DNA from: Desulforamulus profundi
Lineage (GTDB): Bacteria; Bacillota_B; Desulfotomaculia; Desulfotomaculales; Desulfotomaculaceae
Assembly (NCBI RefSeq): GCF_002607855.1
Contig: NZ_AWQQ01000047.1
Span: 92,884-156,883 of the forward strand
Length of the DNA stretch: 64,000 nt
Direction of reading: 5' to 3'
This document shows, in pieces, positions 39,216 to 48,085 of the stretch; positions within the stretch are counted from its first letter, which is position 1; each line of letters opens with the position of its first letter. The notes below the pieces were generated by a model, which had not been told where the DNA came from, made no database searches, and saw nothing but the letters and a program-made list of their open reading frames with translations. The translations under genes were made by a program, and so were the position numbers.

Positions 39216-39696
39216 GGGGAACCTCCTTCCTCAATGCGGATGTTGGCGCTGGATATGGTGAAGGGAAGCCGGATCGTGCCGCTCAGAAAGTTAAAAACGC
39301 TGCGGGTTTTCAGCGTCCCGGCCAGCGTCAGGCAGGGGGGCTGTCGGTGGCGTCGATGCGCTCAACCTCAAGCTGGTAAACCCACTGATTCCCGGCATAC
39401 TTATTCAGTTCGGAATCCAGCCCCATATTTTCGTGGAAATATTCATACAGCGTCTCTTGGGCCAGGGCGCTGTCCATCCGGGAGCAGCCGTCCCTGCGGT
39501 AATCGTCTTGCATGGCGTATTCCACGGAGCTGTTTACGCCCCGCTGAATGACGTACTCCGCTTGCTGGTAGAGACTTTCGATGCGGAAGTATTCGCTTAG
39601 GATTACGGCAAGGGTCAGAATGAAAAAGACGAGGATGAGGATAAACAAAAAAACGTCGCCTTTGCGGTTGTTCATCATTCGCTTGAAATGGCCCAC
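39212..39696 (-). pseudogene. TadE/TadG-like pseudopilin, C-terminus frameshifted
   Basis: Begins MGHFKRMMNNRKGDVFLFIL, with a hydrophobic N-terminal helix (VFLFILILVFFILTLAVIL) of the type IV pilin-like class. After ERIDATDSPP, C6 at about 39343 lost a base; adding C continues CLTLAGTLKTRSVFNFLSGT, IRLPFTISSANIRIEEGGSP and a stop overlapping the start of the repeat protein (ATGA). About 161 residues. Probably a minor pilus component. Confidence 0.65.
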
Positions 39697-39717
39697 GGCT
39701 TTCCTCCTTTCCGGCGC

Positions 39718-40206
39718 TTATTCGGGCAGCTTCCAGTATTTTTCCGACATGCCCGCGATACTTACGCGCATGGGAATATGGATTTGAACAGGGGCCGTAA
39801 AGGACGGCCTAAAAAGGGTAAAGGCGTGGCTGTAGGTCATGGTGATGGTGAAAGTGTCCCTTAACTGGATTTTTTGGTTTTGCTCGTCGCAATACGCCAC
39901 ATCCTCGATGGTCATTTCCGGCGACAGGCCGGTTTGCTGCTTGAGCCGGTTAAACACGTCATAGACGGGTTCGGCTATTTGCCCCTCCAGCTCAACCACA
40001 CGCACGATGCGCCTGCACATGTGATTCAAATTCAAATAGGTTGTGAAAACGCCCAAAAAACTGATCACTGTGGCCATGAGTGTAATCACCACCAGCGTTT
40101 TGACGATCAGATCGACATAACTGCTGCCTTTTTGGTTCAAAAGCAGCTTGGGAAAAGGCCGGGGGAGAGAAGCTCTCTCCCCCATGCCCCGGTGCCGGTT
40201 GTTCAT
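39718..40206 (-). CDS. TadE-like pseudopilin (DUF4320 family)
   Basis: 162 residues from MNNRHRGMGERASLPRPFPK; LLLNQKGSSYVDLIVKTLVV with the following membrane helix (ITLMATVISFLGVFTTYL) is the pilin-like N-terminus. The soluble part includes LEGQIAEPVYDVFNRLKQQT. ATG 40206 was preferred since GGGAGGTG precedes it; a longer frame reaches the pilin stop. It sits between the Flp-like pilins and the second pseudopilin. Confidence 0.7.
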   Translation of the reverse strand: MNNRHRGMGERASLPRPFPKLLLNQKGSSYVDLIVKTLVVITLMATVISFLGVFTTYLNLNHMCRRIVRVVELEGQIAEPVYDVFNRLKQQTGLSPEMTIEDVAYCDEQNQKIQLRDTFTITMTYSHAFTLFRPSFTAPVQIHIPMRVSIAGMSEKYWKLPE

Positions 40207-40253
40207 TGGTCTTGCACCTCCCGCGATTGCGGATATGCTTTTGGCGGCTTTCA

Positions 40254-40463
40254 TCAGTTCAACAGGTTGGTGATTTTGGTGACGATGCTGTTCCAGATGG
40301 TGGTGATGGAGCCTTGATACAGGGTCATGAACACCGCGCCCACCACCACGACAATGAGCACCACGATGAGCCAGCCGGTCATTTGGTCCCCGGAGGGGTT
40401 TGCCAGTACGTTCCGGGCTTTCAGGCCCGCCATTCTGATTTTGTTTTTTAAAGCAGTCATCAT
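40254..40463 (-). CDS. Flp-like/DUF6133 pilin subunit, copy 1
   Basis: 69 residues: MMTALKNKIRMAGLKARNVL, ANPSGDQMTGWLIVVLIVVV, VGAVFMTLYQGSITTIWNSI. A short basic leader precedes a processing-like G-D boundary and a membrane helix, as in Flp pilins. It is about 80% identical in the second half to the next gene upstream, so the two arose by tandem duplication. Ribosome site GGAGG upstream of ATG 40463. Confidence 0.75.
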   Translation of the reverse strand: MMTALKNKIRMAGLKARNVLANPSGDQMTGWLIVVLIVVVVGAVFMTLYQGSITTIWNSIVTKITNLLN

Positions 40464-40543
40464 GATAAATACCTCCATATTTTTTAGATTTGGTTGGAAA
40501 GGGGAAGCAATGCTTCCCCTGGGCCGCCGCCTTTTGGCTGCAA

Positions 40544-40741
40544 TTAGTTCAAAAGGCCGGTGATTTTGTCCACGATGCTGTTCCAGATGTCGGTGATGGA
40601 ACCCTGATACAGGGTCATGAAAATTGCGCCTACCACCACGACAACCAGCACCACAATCAGCCAGCCGGTCATTTGGTCGCCGTCGCGCTTGGCCAGCACG
40701 TTTCCGGCTTTCACCAGAGCGGTTGCCATCCTTTTTCTCAT
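40544..40741 (-). CDS. Flp-like/DUF6133 pilin subunit, copy 2
   Basis: 65 residues: MRKRMATALVKAGNVLAKRD, GDQMTGWLIVVLVVVVVGAI, FMTLYQGSITDIWNSIVDKI. Paralogue of the downstream pilin. Ribosome site AAGGAGG. These would be the major subunits of the Tad pilus, cut by the CpaA-like peptidase and assembled by the TadA/TadB/TadC machine. Confidence 0.75.
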   Translation of the reverse strand: MRKRMATALVKAGNVLAKRDGDQMTGWLIVVLVVVVVGAIFMTLYQGSITDIWNSIVDKITGLLN

Positions 40742-40846
40742 GGATTTTCCTCCTTTCTTCGGTAATGAGGGAGTCCGCGGCTTTTTGTTTTACATGCTCT
40801 ACCTCCTGAAGATGATTATTTGAAAGGGGCTTTCCCCGTTTCAGCA

Positions 40847-41752
40847 CTAAAAGAGGCTCCCCATTGATCGGGTCATGTGGGAGCCGATGACGTACAGCAG
40901 GGTGGCCAAGGTCACGGCCACCAGGGGGATGGACGCGATCTTGACCCGGCGGGGCAGCAGATTCAGTTTTGTCTTGAGTGCTTCCCTGGCTTTTAAATCC
41001 ATGTCCCGGGCGAGATAGGCCAAGGCGTCCCCTTGGCGCTCGCCCCGGTGCAGACCGATGAGGGCGTTGACGAGAAAGGAAATATCGGTCAGGCCGAGAC
41101 GCGCGTTGAAGTTGCGCAGCGCGGCCTCGATGCTGATGGACTTCATCTCCAGGACCAGGATGGAGATGTCGTCATGGAACACATCGCTGGCAACGCGCAG
41201 GTAATCTTCAAAGATTTGCACCAGGTCGGCCTGGACGACGGTTTTTGGGCTGTCTCCCCGCATGTCGTCCAGCTTGTACAGGATGGAGCGGATAAAGCTT
41301 GGCATTTCCATTTCAATGCGCTTCTTTTTCGCTTTCAGTTGGTCTTTCAGGTCGGACGTGAAATGAAAATAGACGACCACCGCAAAAATGACAATGATCG
41401 GGGTGAGGCTTGCCGCCCCGATGAGCAAAAGCGGAACCAGGAGCAGCAGGGTGAAGGCGGCGCAGATAAGCGCCCTGGCCTGGTATTCCTGGGGCGTGAG
41501 GGCCAGCCCTCCCCGCCGCAGCATGGAGAGCATCCTTGCCTCCTGTACGGGATCGAGCCGGATCAGCCGGGCAGCCGGTTTGACCAGGGGCATGACAAAA
41601 CGGTTCAGCAGCCGTTTGCCGGGTTTCTCTTTTTGGGTCCGCAAATTTCTCAGGTTTTTCTTCATGCTGGCCCTGGGGATTTGCCAAAGCTCCCGGCAAA
41701 AGAAAAATCCTGCCGTAAGCAGCAGGATGAAAACGACAATTTGGTAAAACAA
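40847..41752 (-). CDS. tadC: TadC-like inner-membrane platform protein
   Basis: 301 residues with an N-terminal helix, a central pair (LICAAFTLLLLVPLLLIG, LTPIIVIFAVVVYFHFT) and a C-terminal span. The type II secretion F-domain landmarks ILVLEMKSISIEAALRNFNA, GLTDISFLVNALIGLHRGER and YLARDMDLKAREALK are visible. It forms the membrane platform for pilus assembly with TadB. Confidence 0.8.
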   Translation of the reverse strand: MFYQIVVFILLLTAGFFFCRELWQIPRASMKKNLRNLRTQKEKPGKRLLNRFVMPLVKPAARLIRLDPVQEARMLSMLRRGGLALTPQEYQARALICAAFTLLLLVPLLLIGAASLTPIIVIFAVVVYFHFTSDLKDQLKAKKKRIEMEMPSFIRSILYKLDDMRGDSPKTVVQADLVQIFEDYLRVASDVFHDDISILVLEMKSISIEAALRNFNARLGLTDISFLVNALIGLHRGERQGDALAYLARDMDLKAREALKTKLNLLPRRVKIASIPLVAVTLATLLYVIGSHMTRSMGSLF

Positions 41753-41768
41753 CGGTAAACCTCCTTTG

Positions 41769-42683
41769 CTATCGGTTGGCCGGTTTCGTCGCCCGCAGCA
41801 CGTAAAAGGCCGTGCCCAGGGCGGTCAGCAGCATGAGGGCAACCAGCAGCTTGCCGACGGCGGTTGCCGTCAGGATGGAAAACCATTCGGCGTTGGAGAA
41901 GCGCATCATGGGGATCACGCTGAACATCAGGCCCGCCGTCAATAAATAGTCCCGCCAGACGCGCACCATCATGCCGTCGCTCTCCACCTGCATGGACTTG
42001 GCGTCGTTCATGGCTTTCACTATGGGAAACAAAGCGAACTTCAAGCGCCGGTCGTGATGGCACAAGATAAGCATTTTTGTCCACTCGGCAAAATACCGGT
42101 TGCGTATCTTGGCCGCCAGACGGTACAATCCATGTTCGACGTTGGGATTGATGTATTTTATTTCCGAAACAAACTCGTCAAAGGGCGTGATGGTTCTCAG
42201 ATGGGGCGGAAGGTAGCGGTTTTTTTCTTCAACGTACAGCTCGACTGCCTTGACAACATCGTCGCAGGAAGCGTAGGCGTTGGTGATGACCGACATGGTG
42301 TTTTCCAATCCTTCTATTTCCTCCCGCGCCACCGCCGCGCTTTTTACGGTCAGGTAGATGTAGGGGGCGGGAAGCAGACATCCTGCCGCTGCCGCCGCCA
42401 GGTCGGGGCTGTCAAACAGCAGCATTCCGGCCAGAAAACCGCCTGCCGCCGTTGCCAGCATCATCATGAGGAATTTCTTTCGCGTGCAGCGGGTCTGCCG
42501 GAACAGGGTCTGCAAGCGGATGGCGATCCGCTCGGCGGTTTTCAGCTTGGCGCCTGCCAGATAGAGGCGGCGCTTTTTCAGCGGGTTTTGCTCCACCGCA
42601 AAAGGGTTCAGCTTGAGCAGCAGGAACAGGGCCAGGCTTACAAGCCCGAACACGAGCATAAGGGATAGATGAATGGGGTTCAT
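41769..42683 (-). CDS. tadB: TadB-like inner-membrane platform protein
   Basis: 304 residues, four to five hydrophobic segments (LSLMLVFGLVSLALFLLLKL, FLMMMLATAAGGFLAGMLLF). The T2SF region has EGLENTMSVITNAYASCDDV, VKAVELYVEEKNRYLPPHLR. The start overlaps the tadA stop by four bases. Works with TadC. Confidence 0.8.
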   Translation of the reverse strand: MNPIHLSLMLVFGLVSLALFLLLKLNPFAVEQNPLKKRRLYLAGAKLKTAERIAIRLQTLFRQTRCTRKKFLMMMLATAAGGFLAGMLLFDSPDLAAAAAGCLLPAPYIYLTVKSAAVAREEIEGLENTMSVITNAYASCDDVVKAVELYVEEKNRYLPPHLRTITPFDEFVSEIKYINPNVEHGLYRLAAKIRNRYFAEWTKMLILCHHDRRLKFALFPIVKAMNDAKSMQVESDGMMVRVWRDYLLTAGLMFSVIPMMRFSNAEWFSILTATAVGKLLVALMLLTALGTAFYVLRATKPANR

Positions 42684-44080
42684 GCGGGGCCTCCTTCCGC
42701 ACCTTCCGCAAAGCGGCGGATTTCCTTTTGCGGGACGCCGCCCACCAAGAGCTTTTCGGCCAGCGCCGGGGAGATGTTTCCCAAACGCTGGTGTTTTCCC
42801 ACTACTTTGGTAATTCTTCCGGATTTGTCATGCTCATAGTGGTCCACTGTATAGCGGTAAAGGGTGGTGCCGGTGACTTCGCCGTTCTGCACGCCGGTGG
42901 CTTCAAAAATCTCCATGTATTTGCGGGATTTGTCCGGGAGCTGCCGTTTGAAAAGCATGATGGGAAACGCTTCAACGATATTGCGCAGCAATCGTTCCTC
43001 CGTCAGGGAGGTCCCGGCTTCCAGGCACATGGTCAGAATGCGGTCGTAAGCGGATCTGGCGCTGTTGGCGTGCAGGGTGCTGACAATGGTGTGCCCCGTC
43101 CGCCCGGCCTCCTGCACGGTCAAGGCCTCCGCGCCGCGCATCTCCGCCGGGACAAGTATTTCCGGGTGCAGCCGTAACGACAGCTTTAATAAGTCCAGCA
43201 TGGTAATGGGATTCGGCGCTTCTTTTGTCAAAAGGTGAATCACGTCATTTGTCATGACGCCGTTTTCGTCGTATTTTGCCAGGGATAATTCCCGCGTGTC
43301 CTCGATGGTGACAATGCGCTTTTCGGGAGCCACGGAGCTGAGGATGTAGCCCATGTCCGCCGTTTTGCCGCTGCCGGTGGCTCCGGCGATGGCTATGGAA
43401 ACGCCATTGTTGACGCAGATGGTCAAAAAGTCCAATTCCTCCGCCGTGGCCGTCCCCCAGCGAATCAGGTTCTGCCTGGTGATGAAAAAGGGCTTTTGCT
43501 TGCGGATGGAGGCGATGGCCCCGGCGTTTGCGTCAACACAGGGCTCTATTGCGCCCGACATTCTGACGCCCCGTGAAATATAGCTGTCCCCGACAGGCTT
43601 CGAGCCATCAAGGATCACGCCGCCAAACCTGCTCATTTTCCTAACGATGTTGGCGCAGGCTTCCGGGCTGCCGAAGGTTTCCGGCAGGCGCACTTTTTTG
43701 TCCTTGTATTGCACCCAGACGCCGCTATAGCCGTTGACGTTGATTTCCTCGGTATCGGCGTCCCGCAAATAGGGGGATAAAAGCCCCACAAAGGCCATGT
43801 CGTTATACACCGCGTCCACCAGCTCGGAAATGTTCCGCAGGTCTTTGGACACCAACTGCTCACTGTTCAAGTAGCGCATAATCAGGTCTTTGAGCTTGGC
43901 TTCGGCCTCCTGGGAGTACAGGACCTGGGCCAGCTCCGTGGAATGGTTTTGGGCGATGATCCGTTGCAGTCTGTCCAAAATCTCGCCGTAGTCCCGCGCT
44001 TCCAGGCTGCTTTCCTCGGTGGCGGAGCGCCGCTTGTTGGCGCGATAGATCAAGTCATGGATGGAAAACCGGTTGTTCAT
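42680..44080 (-). CDS. tadA: TadA/CpaF pilus assembly ATPase
   Basis: 466 residues. Walker A is IAGATGSGKTADMGYILSSV, the Asp box IVTIEDTRELSLAKYDENG, Walker B region LHPEILVPAEMRGAEALTVQ, and the His box TGHTIVSTLHANSARSAYDR. It starts MNNRFSIHDLIYRANKRRSA. This secretion ATPase powers pilus extension and perhaps retraction. Both ends overlap its neighbours by four bases. Confidence 0.9.
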   Translation of the reverse strand: MNNRFSIHDLIYRANKRRSATEESSLEARDYGEILDRLQRIIAQNHSTELAQVLYSQEAEAKLKDLIMRYLNSEQLVSKDLRNISELVDAVYNDMAFVGLLSPYLRDADTEEINVNGYSGVWVQYKDKKVRLPETFGSPEACANIVRKMSRFGGVILDGSKPVGDSYISRGVRMSGAIEPCVDANAGAIASIRKQKPFFITRQNLIRWGTATAEELDFLTICVNNGVSIAIAGATGSGKTADMGYILSSVAPEKRIVTIEDTRELSLAKYDENGVMTNDVIHLLTKEAPNPITMLDLLKLSLRLHPEILVPAEMRGAEALTVQEAGRTGHTIVSTLHANSARSAYDRILTMCLEAGTSLTEERLLRNIVEAFPIMLFKRQLPDKSRKYMEIFEATGVQNGEVTGTTLYRYTVDHYEHDKSGRITKVVGKHQRLGNISPALAEKLLVGGVPQKEIRRFAEGAEGGPA

Positions 44081-44814
44081 GGCTTGCCACCTCCGCAGAT
44101 TCCGTCGGCAATCTGTTCCAGCACCTTGCCGTAATACCGGCAGGCCCGGTCACGGTGGAAATACAAGGGCGTTCCGGCGTTTTGCAGCTCGCTGGCCCGC
44201 TTGACGTGAGGCAGATCAAAGGCAAAGGGAAGTCCGATCATCTCCCGGTAGGTCTGATCGTCGAAATCGCCGTCCGGAGCTTGCAGGATATGGATTTGCT
44301 TCTCCGCTATATGCAGCTCCCGCACAAAATCGGAGACGCCCTGCTGCCACATCCGCGCCGCAATGGAGGGCCGGTGCAGGGTGCAGATTTTCTCCGCCAG
44401 CCACAAGCCCACGCCCGACACCGGGTTTGTCAGTTCCGCGGCCCCGTCGATGACCAGAATGTCGAACACCACGGACGCGGCGTTGATCATTTGCTCCACC
44501 TGCGCAAGGGTCACGGTATCACAGAGAAGCCCAGAATAGCGGGTGGGCGCGGACAGGAAAAACAGGTTTTTGCTCTCCCCTGACTCCACGAATTTCTCCC
44601 CGATGTTGGGGTTGTCTTCGCTTAGCGCCCGGAACAAGCCCTTTTCCGGGGGAACGTGCTGGCCGAAGAAAATTTGCAGCTCTCCGAAGACCAAATTGGT
44701 GGAAATGAGGCCCACCAGACGGTCACGGGCGGAAAGGGCGCAGGCCAGGTTGGTGGCGAAGGTGCTTTTTCCGCTGTTGCTGCCGCCCCAGACGGCGATG
44801 ATTTTACTGTTCAC
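44077..44814 (-). CDS. CpaE/TadZ-like MinD/ParA-type ATPase
   Basis: 245 residues with a deviant Walker A, WGGSNSGKSTFATNLACAL, and VVFDILVIDGAAELTNPVSG. Typical of the TadZ/CpaE proteins that position Tad pili at the cell surface. ATG overlaps cpaB stop region by 11 bases. Confidence 0.75.
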   Translation of the reverse strand: MNSKIIAVWGGSNSGKSTFATNLACALSARDRLVGLISTNLVFGELQIFFGQHVPPEKGLFRALSEDNPNIGEKFVESGESKNLFFLSAPTRYSGLLCDTVTLAQVEQMINAASVVFDILVIDGAAELTNPVSGVGLWLAEKICTLHRPSIAARMWQQGVSDFVRELHIAEKQIHILQAPDGDFDDQTYREMIGLPFAFDLPHVKRASELQNAGTPLYFHRDRACRYYGKVLEQIADGICGGGKP

Positions 44815-45520
44815 GGCTCACACCCCGTTTCTCAAAGATCAAATGCAGTTTCCCAGTGTATTCGGCCTGGATGAGCCTTTCCGCTTGCGCTTCGGTGACA
44901 ATCAGTGTCACGGCTTTCACGATGGGGTCCCCGGTGGAGGACTGGCTTTCGGCCTGCTGCTTCCGAACCTGGGCGGCATCCTGGGCGCGGGCATTCTCCG
45001 CACTGTAAACCTCCAGTTCCTTTAATTCGGGATAGATGATCACCTGCGGAGAGGCGCTTTGGCCGTTGGGTGATTTATCCGCAAACACGGCCACCGTCAC
45101 GATGTCGCCGCTTCTCAGGTGGGAGGATAATCCCGCCGCGATGCTGGGCACGCTGATAGTGACCAAACGCTGATTGTTTGCGGCAATGCGGTCAAGCAGC
45201 TCACTGGCAATCGTTCCGCCGAGTTTTTGCGGAAAGAAATAATCTCCCTTTGCGATTTCGGTCTGTGCGATTTTCCCGATGATTAAGGACTTGTCATTCA
45301 TGACATCCTCCGGCAGGCCATAGCTTCCGACTTCCGTTGAAACAAGGTGTTTGTCCTGGATTTCCGTTCCTGCCGGAATGTCCGTTGCCGCCCGCAACAC
45401 TGTCACAGTCGCGCTTTTGCTTTCGTAAAAGCGAGGCAGGAGAAAAAACGAAACGCCCGCCGCCAGGATAAGGCAAAGGGCGCTTAAAAAGATTCTGTTT
45501 TTAGTAGTTTCAAATTGTAT
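44804..45520 (-). CDS. cpaB: CpaB/RcpC-like SAF-domain pilus protein with a non-standard start
   Basis: The SAF domain (AATDIPAGTEIQDKHLVSTE, IAAGLSSHLRSGDIVTVAVF) is of the RcpC/CpaB type. The frame continues upstream of the internal GTG through a membrane anchor (IFLSALCLILAAGVSFFLL) to an ATA codon at 45520, nine bases after AGGAGG; no ATG, GTG or TTG fits between. Either an ATA start or a mutated ATG. 238 residues. Its likely place is the outer face of the membrane at the pilus base. Confidence 0.7.
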   Translation of the reverse strand: MQFETTKNRIFLSALCLILAAGVSFFLLPRFYESKSATVTVLRAATDIPAGTEIQDKHLVSTEVGSYGLPEDVMNDKSLIIGKIAQTEIAKGDYFFPQKLGGTIASELLDRIAANNQRLVTISVPSIAAGLSSHLRSGDIVTVAVFADKSPNGQSASPQVIIYPELKELEVYSAENARAQDAAQVRKQQAESQSSTGDPIVKAVTLIVTEAQAERLIQAEYTGKLHLIFEKRGVSREQ

Positions 45521-45727
45521 GCTTCCTCCTTCCGGAAATTTTAGATAGAAGGCGGCTTTACCTTCCGAAAAAGAAGGGGATGCCCGCTTTGCTTTTCATT
45601 CTTTTTTCCGGCAGCCAGCCCATTGCTGCCGAGTGATGGTTTATCGTCCATGCGAATGTGTCGAAACAAGGTTCGGAACACCTGGGCTGTTCTCGTTCTA
45701 CTGCTTCATGCAAGGCTACTTCTTGTA

Positions 45728-45768
45728 CTACCAGCCGAAAACAGGGATATTTCTTTTTCGGCTGGTAG
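45728..45768 (+). terminator. 14-bp hairpin with T-tract upstream of the Tad operon
   Basis: CTACCAGCCGAAAA (45728-45741) pairs with TTTTCGGCTGGTAG (45755-45768) followed by TTTTT on the plus strand. The 45521-45867 gap holds no other feature I can support apart from the probable Tad promoter region. Confidence 0.6.
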
Positions 45769-45867
45769 TTTTTAAGGGACGAGGCATGGAGAAGGGCGAC
45801 GGAAGGCGGTGTTGTCTGCATGTTTCATAAATAAGCAGACTACCCCTTAAGTATAGAACGGGGCATT

Positions 45868-46041
45868 TTATTCCTTAAAAACGGTACACTTCTCTTTGCT
45901 GCATTTCTCATGCTGCATATCGTAATGAAGGCAATGCTCGCAGTCCCGATCCTGCATGGTTTTTACAGGGTCGCGTTCATGCCTCGGCTTCTCCTGCATC
46001 ATGCGCTCATAGGTCCGCAGCCGCCCCTCCGTAAAGTACAT
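45868..46041 (-). CDS. small cysteine-rich ICE protein
   Basis: 57 residues from MYFTEGRLRTYERMMQEKPR; the C-terminal half has DCEHCLHYDMQHEKCSKEKC, four regularly spaced cysteines suitable for binding a metal. A family of such small proteins beginning MYFTEGRLRTYERMM is common on Tn1549-type elements. GGAGG precedes ATG 46041. Function unknown. Confidence 0.6.
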   Translation of the reverse strand: MYFTEGRLRTYERMMQEKPRHERDPVKTMQDRDCEHCLHYDMQHEKCSKEKCTVFKE

Positions 46042-46108
46042 TGAAACACCTCCTTCCCCAACGGACACAAAAAAAGCCCTCTTTTTTTGAGAGCGAGGCT
46101 GCCACGTT

Positions 46109-47050
46109 TTAGCGTTCCTGTTCCCGCTGCCGCTTTTTGTACCAGCTTTCCAGAAGTTGAACGATCAAGTCCTCTTTTTGCTTTTCCGTAAAGTTACTGG
46201 GAAAAAAGCGGTCGATGCGTTCCCGCCGGATATTGAATTTTTCCTTTTGATTGGGCTTTTCCTCAGTGAGAATGGAGAAGATGACATCCATGTTCAGCCT
46301 GCCGTCCTGACTGAGCTTTTTCATCCGCTGCGCCTGGGCCAAAGACGGAGTGCAATCTTCGGACTGCATGGTGTTGTACAGGTCTTGTTGTTCGTTTTCG
46401 GCCAGGTATGAAAGCTCCACAGCAGGGTTAAAGGCGATTTGTTTTTCGTCCACCATTTCAAGGATGGAAGGGAGCAGGGAGGTAAGGCGGATATATCGGG
46501 AAATTTGATGTGGTCCTTCTCCAGCCTGTTCTGCAATTATTTGCCTTGATGTTTTGTTAGTTAACTTCTGCGCAACTTGCGCAGAAGTTAAATCAGTCCT
46601 TGAGCCTTGCCGCTTTATAGCTTCCAGTTTCATCTTATATGCAAAAGCTTTTTCACTTGGTAAAATGCTTTCCCTTTGCAGGTTGCTGTCAACCATAATG
46701 ATTATCGCGGCATCGTCATCCATTTCACGGACAATGCAGGGCATAGTTTCCTTGCCCGCAAGCTCGCTTGCCTTTTTGCGCCGGTGTCCGGCAATCATTT
46801 CATAGCCGCCGTCCGCTTTTGGCCGGACAAGGCCGGGGACCAAAACGCCGTATTGCTTTACGCTGTCCGCCATTTCCAGCATGGCCTCATCCGCTTTCAC
46901 CTTAAAAGGATGGTTGGGAAAATCGCTAATTTCCGATAGGGGAATATCCATCACTTTTTCGCGCTGCTGCTCGGCGCGGCTTTCCTCGGTGGTAAACAGA
47001 TCATCTACTGAGGCCAGTTTTATGCTGCTTCGCACGTCGTTTTTCGCCAA
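46109..47050 (-). CDS. parB: ParB-family partition protein
   Basis: 313 residues, starting with TTG at 47050 (AGGAGG nine bases before). The ParB N-terminal motif is MIAGHRRKKASELAGK with SVKQYGVLVPGLVRPKADGG; the HTH region lies about QVAQKLTNKTSRQIIAEQAG. Its start overlaps the parA stop region by 50 bases. It is the centromere-binding CTPase partner of ParA and probably stabilises the ICE while it is extrachromosomal. A large palindrome lies within the gene. Confidence 0.85.
   Translation of the reverse strand: MAKNDVRSSIKLASVDDLFTTEESRAEQQREKVMDIPLSEISDFPNHPFKVKADEAMLEMADSVKQYGVLVPGLVRPKADGGYEMIAGHRRKKASELAGKETMPCIVREMDDDAAIIIMVDSNLQRESILPSEKAFAYKMKLEAIKRQGSRTDLTSAQVAQKLTNKTSRQIIAEQAGEGPHQISRYIRLTSLLPSILEMVDEKQIAFNPAVELSYLAENEQQDLYNTMQSEDCTPSLAQAQRMKKLSQDGRLNMDVIFSILTEEKPNQKEKFNIRRERIDRFFPSNFTEKQKEDLIVQLLESWYKKRQREQER
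46561..46591. repeat. 31-bp palindrome inside parB
   Basis: TTAACTTCTGCGCAA, a single C, then TTGCGCAGAAGTTAA: two perfect 15-bp arms around a one-base centre. It lies in codons for the HTH region of parB. It does not match the chromosomal parS core (TGTTTCACGTGAAACA). A binding site for the element's own ParB is the leading idea. Confidence 0.75.
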
Positions 47051-47825
47051 TGTCCCGCACCTCCTTCGTAAAGGCTTCATAGGCTTTCGCCACTAAACCG
47101 TGAGGGTCGTGGGCATAGATGCTTTTCCCTTTGGCGCTGGTTTCCGCCGCACGGATAGACAAGGGGATTTCCGTTTGGAAAATGCGCAGCTTGTCGCCGT
47201 AGTCGCGGCGCAGGATAAAGGAAATGTCCCTGGCAAAGTTGGTGCGGTTATCCACCATTGTCACCAGAACGCCGTCAATGGTTAGCTTGGGATTGATTTG
47301 CCGCCTTACCCTGGCTATGGTCTGTAAAAGCTGCGTCATTCCTTTGGCGGGCAGATAATGGGCCTGAACCGGAATAATTACGCTGTCTGCGGCGGCAAGG
47401 GCGTTGATGGTCATCATGCCCAAAGAGGGCATACAGTCGATCAGCACATAATCATACCTGTCTTTGACGGTGTTGATGTAACTACGCAGCACCGTTTCCC
47501 GGCTCATAGTGTTGACGAGGGAAACCTCAATGGCCGACAACTCAATGTTGCCCGGCATGAGGTCAACGCCCTCCGAATGATGAAGAATACCCTCATTAGG
47601 CTCATACGGTTCCTCCAACATGTTTTTGGTTAAAACGGTCGCCAGTGAAACAGGCAGATTGTCCGGCTCATGGAAGCCCAACGAATCCGTTAGGTTGCCT
47701 TGCGCGTCCGCATCCACTAAAATCACCTTTTTACCCTGCATCGCAAGGCCGATACCCAGATTGACCGTTGTGGTCGTTTTGCCCGTGCCGCCTTTTTGGT
47801 TGGCAAGGGCGATTACTTTTGACAC
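47001..47825 (-). CDS. parA: ParA/Soj-family partition ATPase
   Basis: 274 residues from GTG 47825 (AAAGGAGG upstream); the longer frame upstream lacks signals. Deviant Walker A ANQKGGTGKTTTTVNLGIGL, switch I VDADAQGNLTDSLGF, switch II DYVLIDCMPSLGMMT. Acts with ParB in segregation or copy maintenance of the ICE. Confidence 0.9.
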   Translation of the reverse strand: MSKVIALANQKGGTGKTTTTVNLGIGLAMQGKKVILVDADAQGNLTDSLGFHEPDNLPVSLATVLTKNMLEEPYEPNEGILHHSEGVDLMPGNIELSAIEVSLVNTMSRETVLRSYINTVKDRYDYVLIDCMPSLGMMTINALAAADSVIIPVQAHYLPAKGMTQLLQTIARVRRQINPKLTIDGVLVTMVDNRTNFARDISFILRRDYGDKLRIFQTEIPLSIRAAETSAKGKSIYAHDPHGLVAKAYEAFTKEVRDIGEKRRAKQHKTGLSR

Positions 47826-48085
47826 TTGAAATTCCTCCTTTTTTATTGAAATAAAAAAGCCGTTTGCTTTCAGGGTAATAAAGCAAACAGCTCTTTTCTT
47901 TACTTGGTCTTGTATTATGAAAAAACATAAGTACAAAAACCTATGTTCCTCTTATTGATTTATTTGGTTGTAATATGGATAATGGGAAATTTAGTTATTA
48001 AAAGGATAATCAGTCCAGGTAATAAAAATTTCTCTTCTTAACGAGCATTCATGAATCTAGTCATCTTTTCTCTTGTAGATTTCCG

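Noticed and set aside
38214..39551. 445-residue plus-strand open frame
   Set aside because: Lies opposite the signal-peptide-bearing repeat protein and TadE-like gene; no ribosome site or motif.
45558..45821. 87-residue minus-strand frame upstream of the Tad operon
   Set aside because: It runs through a clear hairpin terminator and has no protein-like pattern.
46561..46591. Host chromosomal parS site
   Set aside because: The sequence differs from the conserved Spo0J/ParB parS core, so only an element-specific site is considered.
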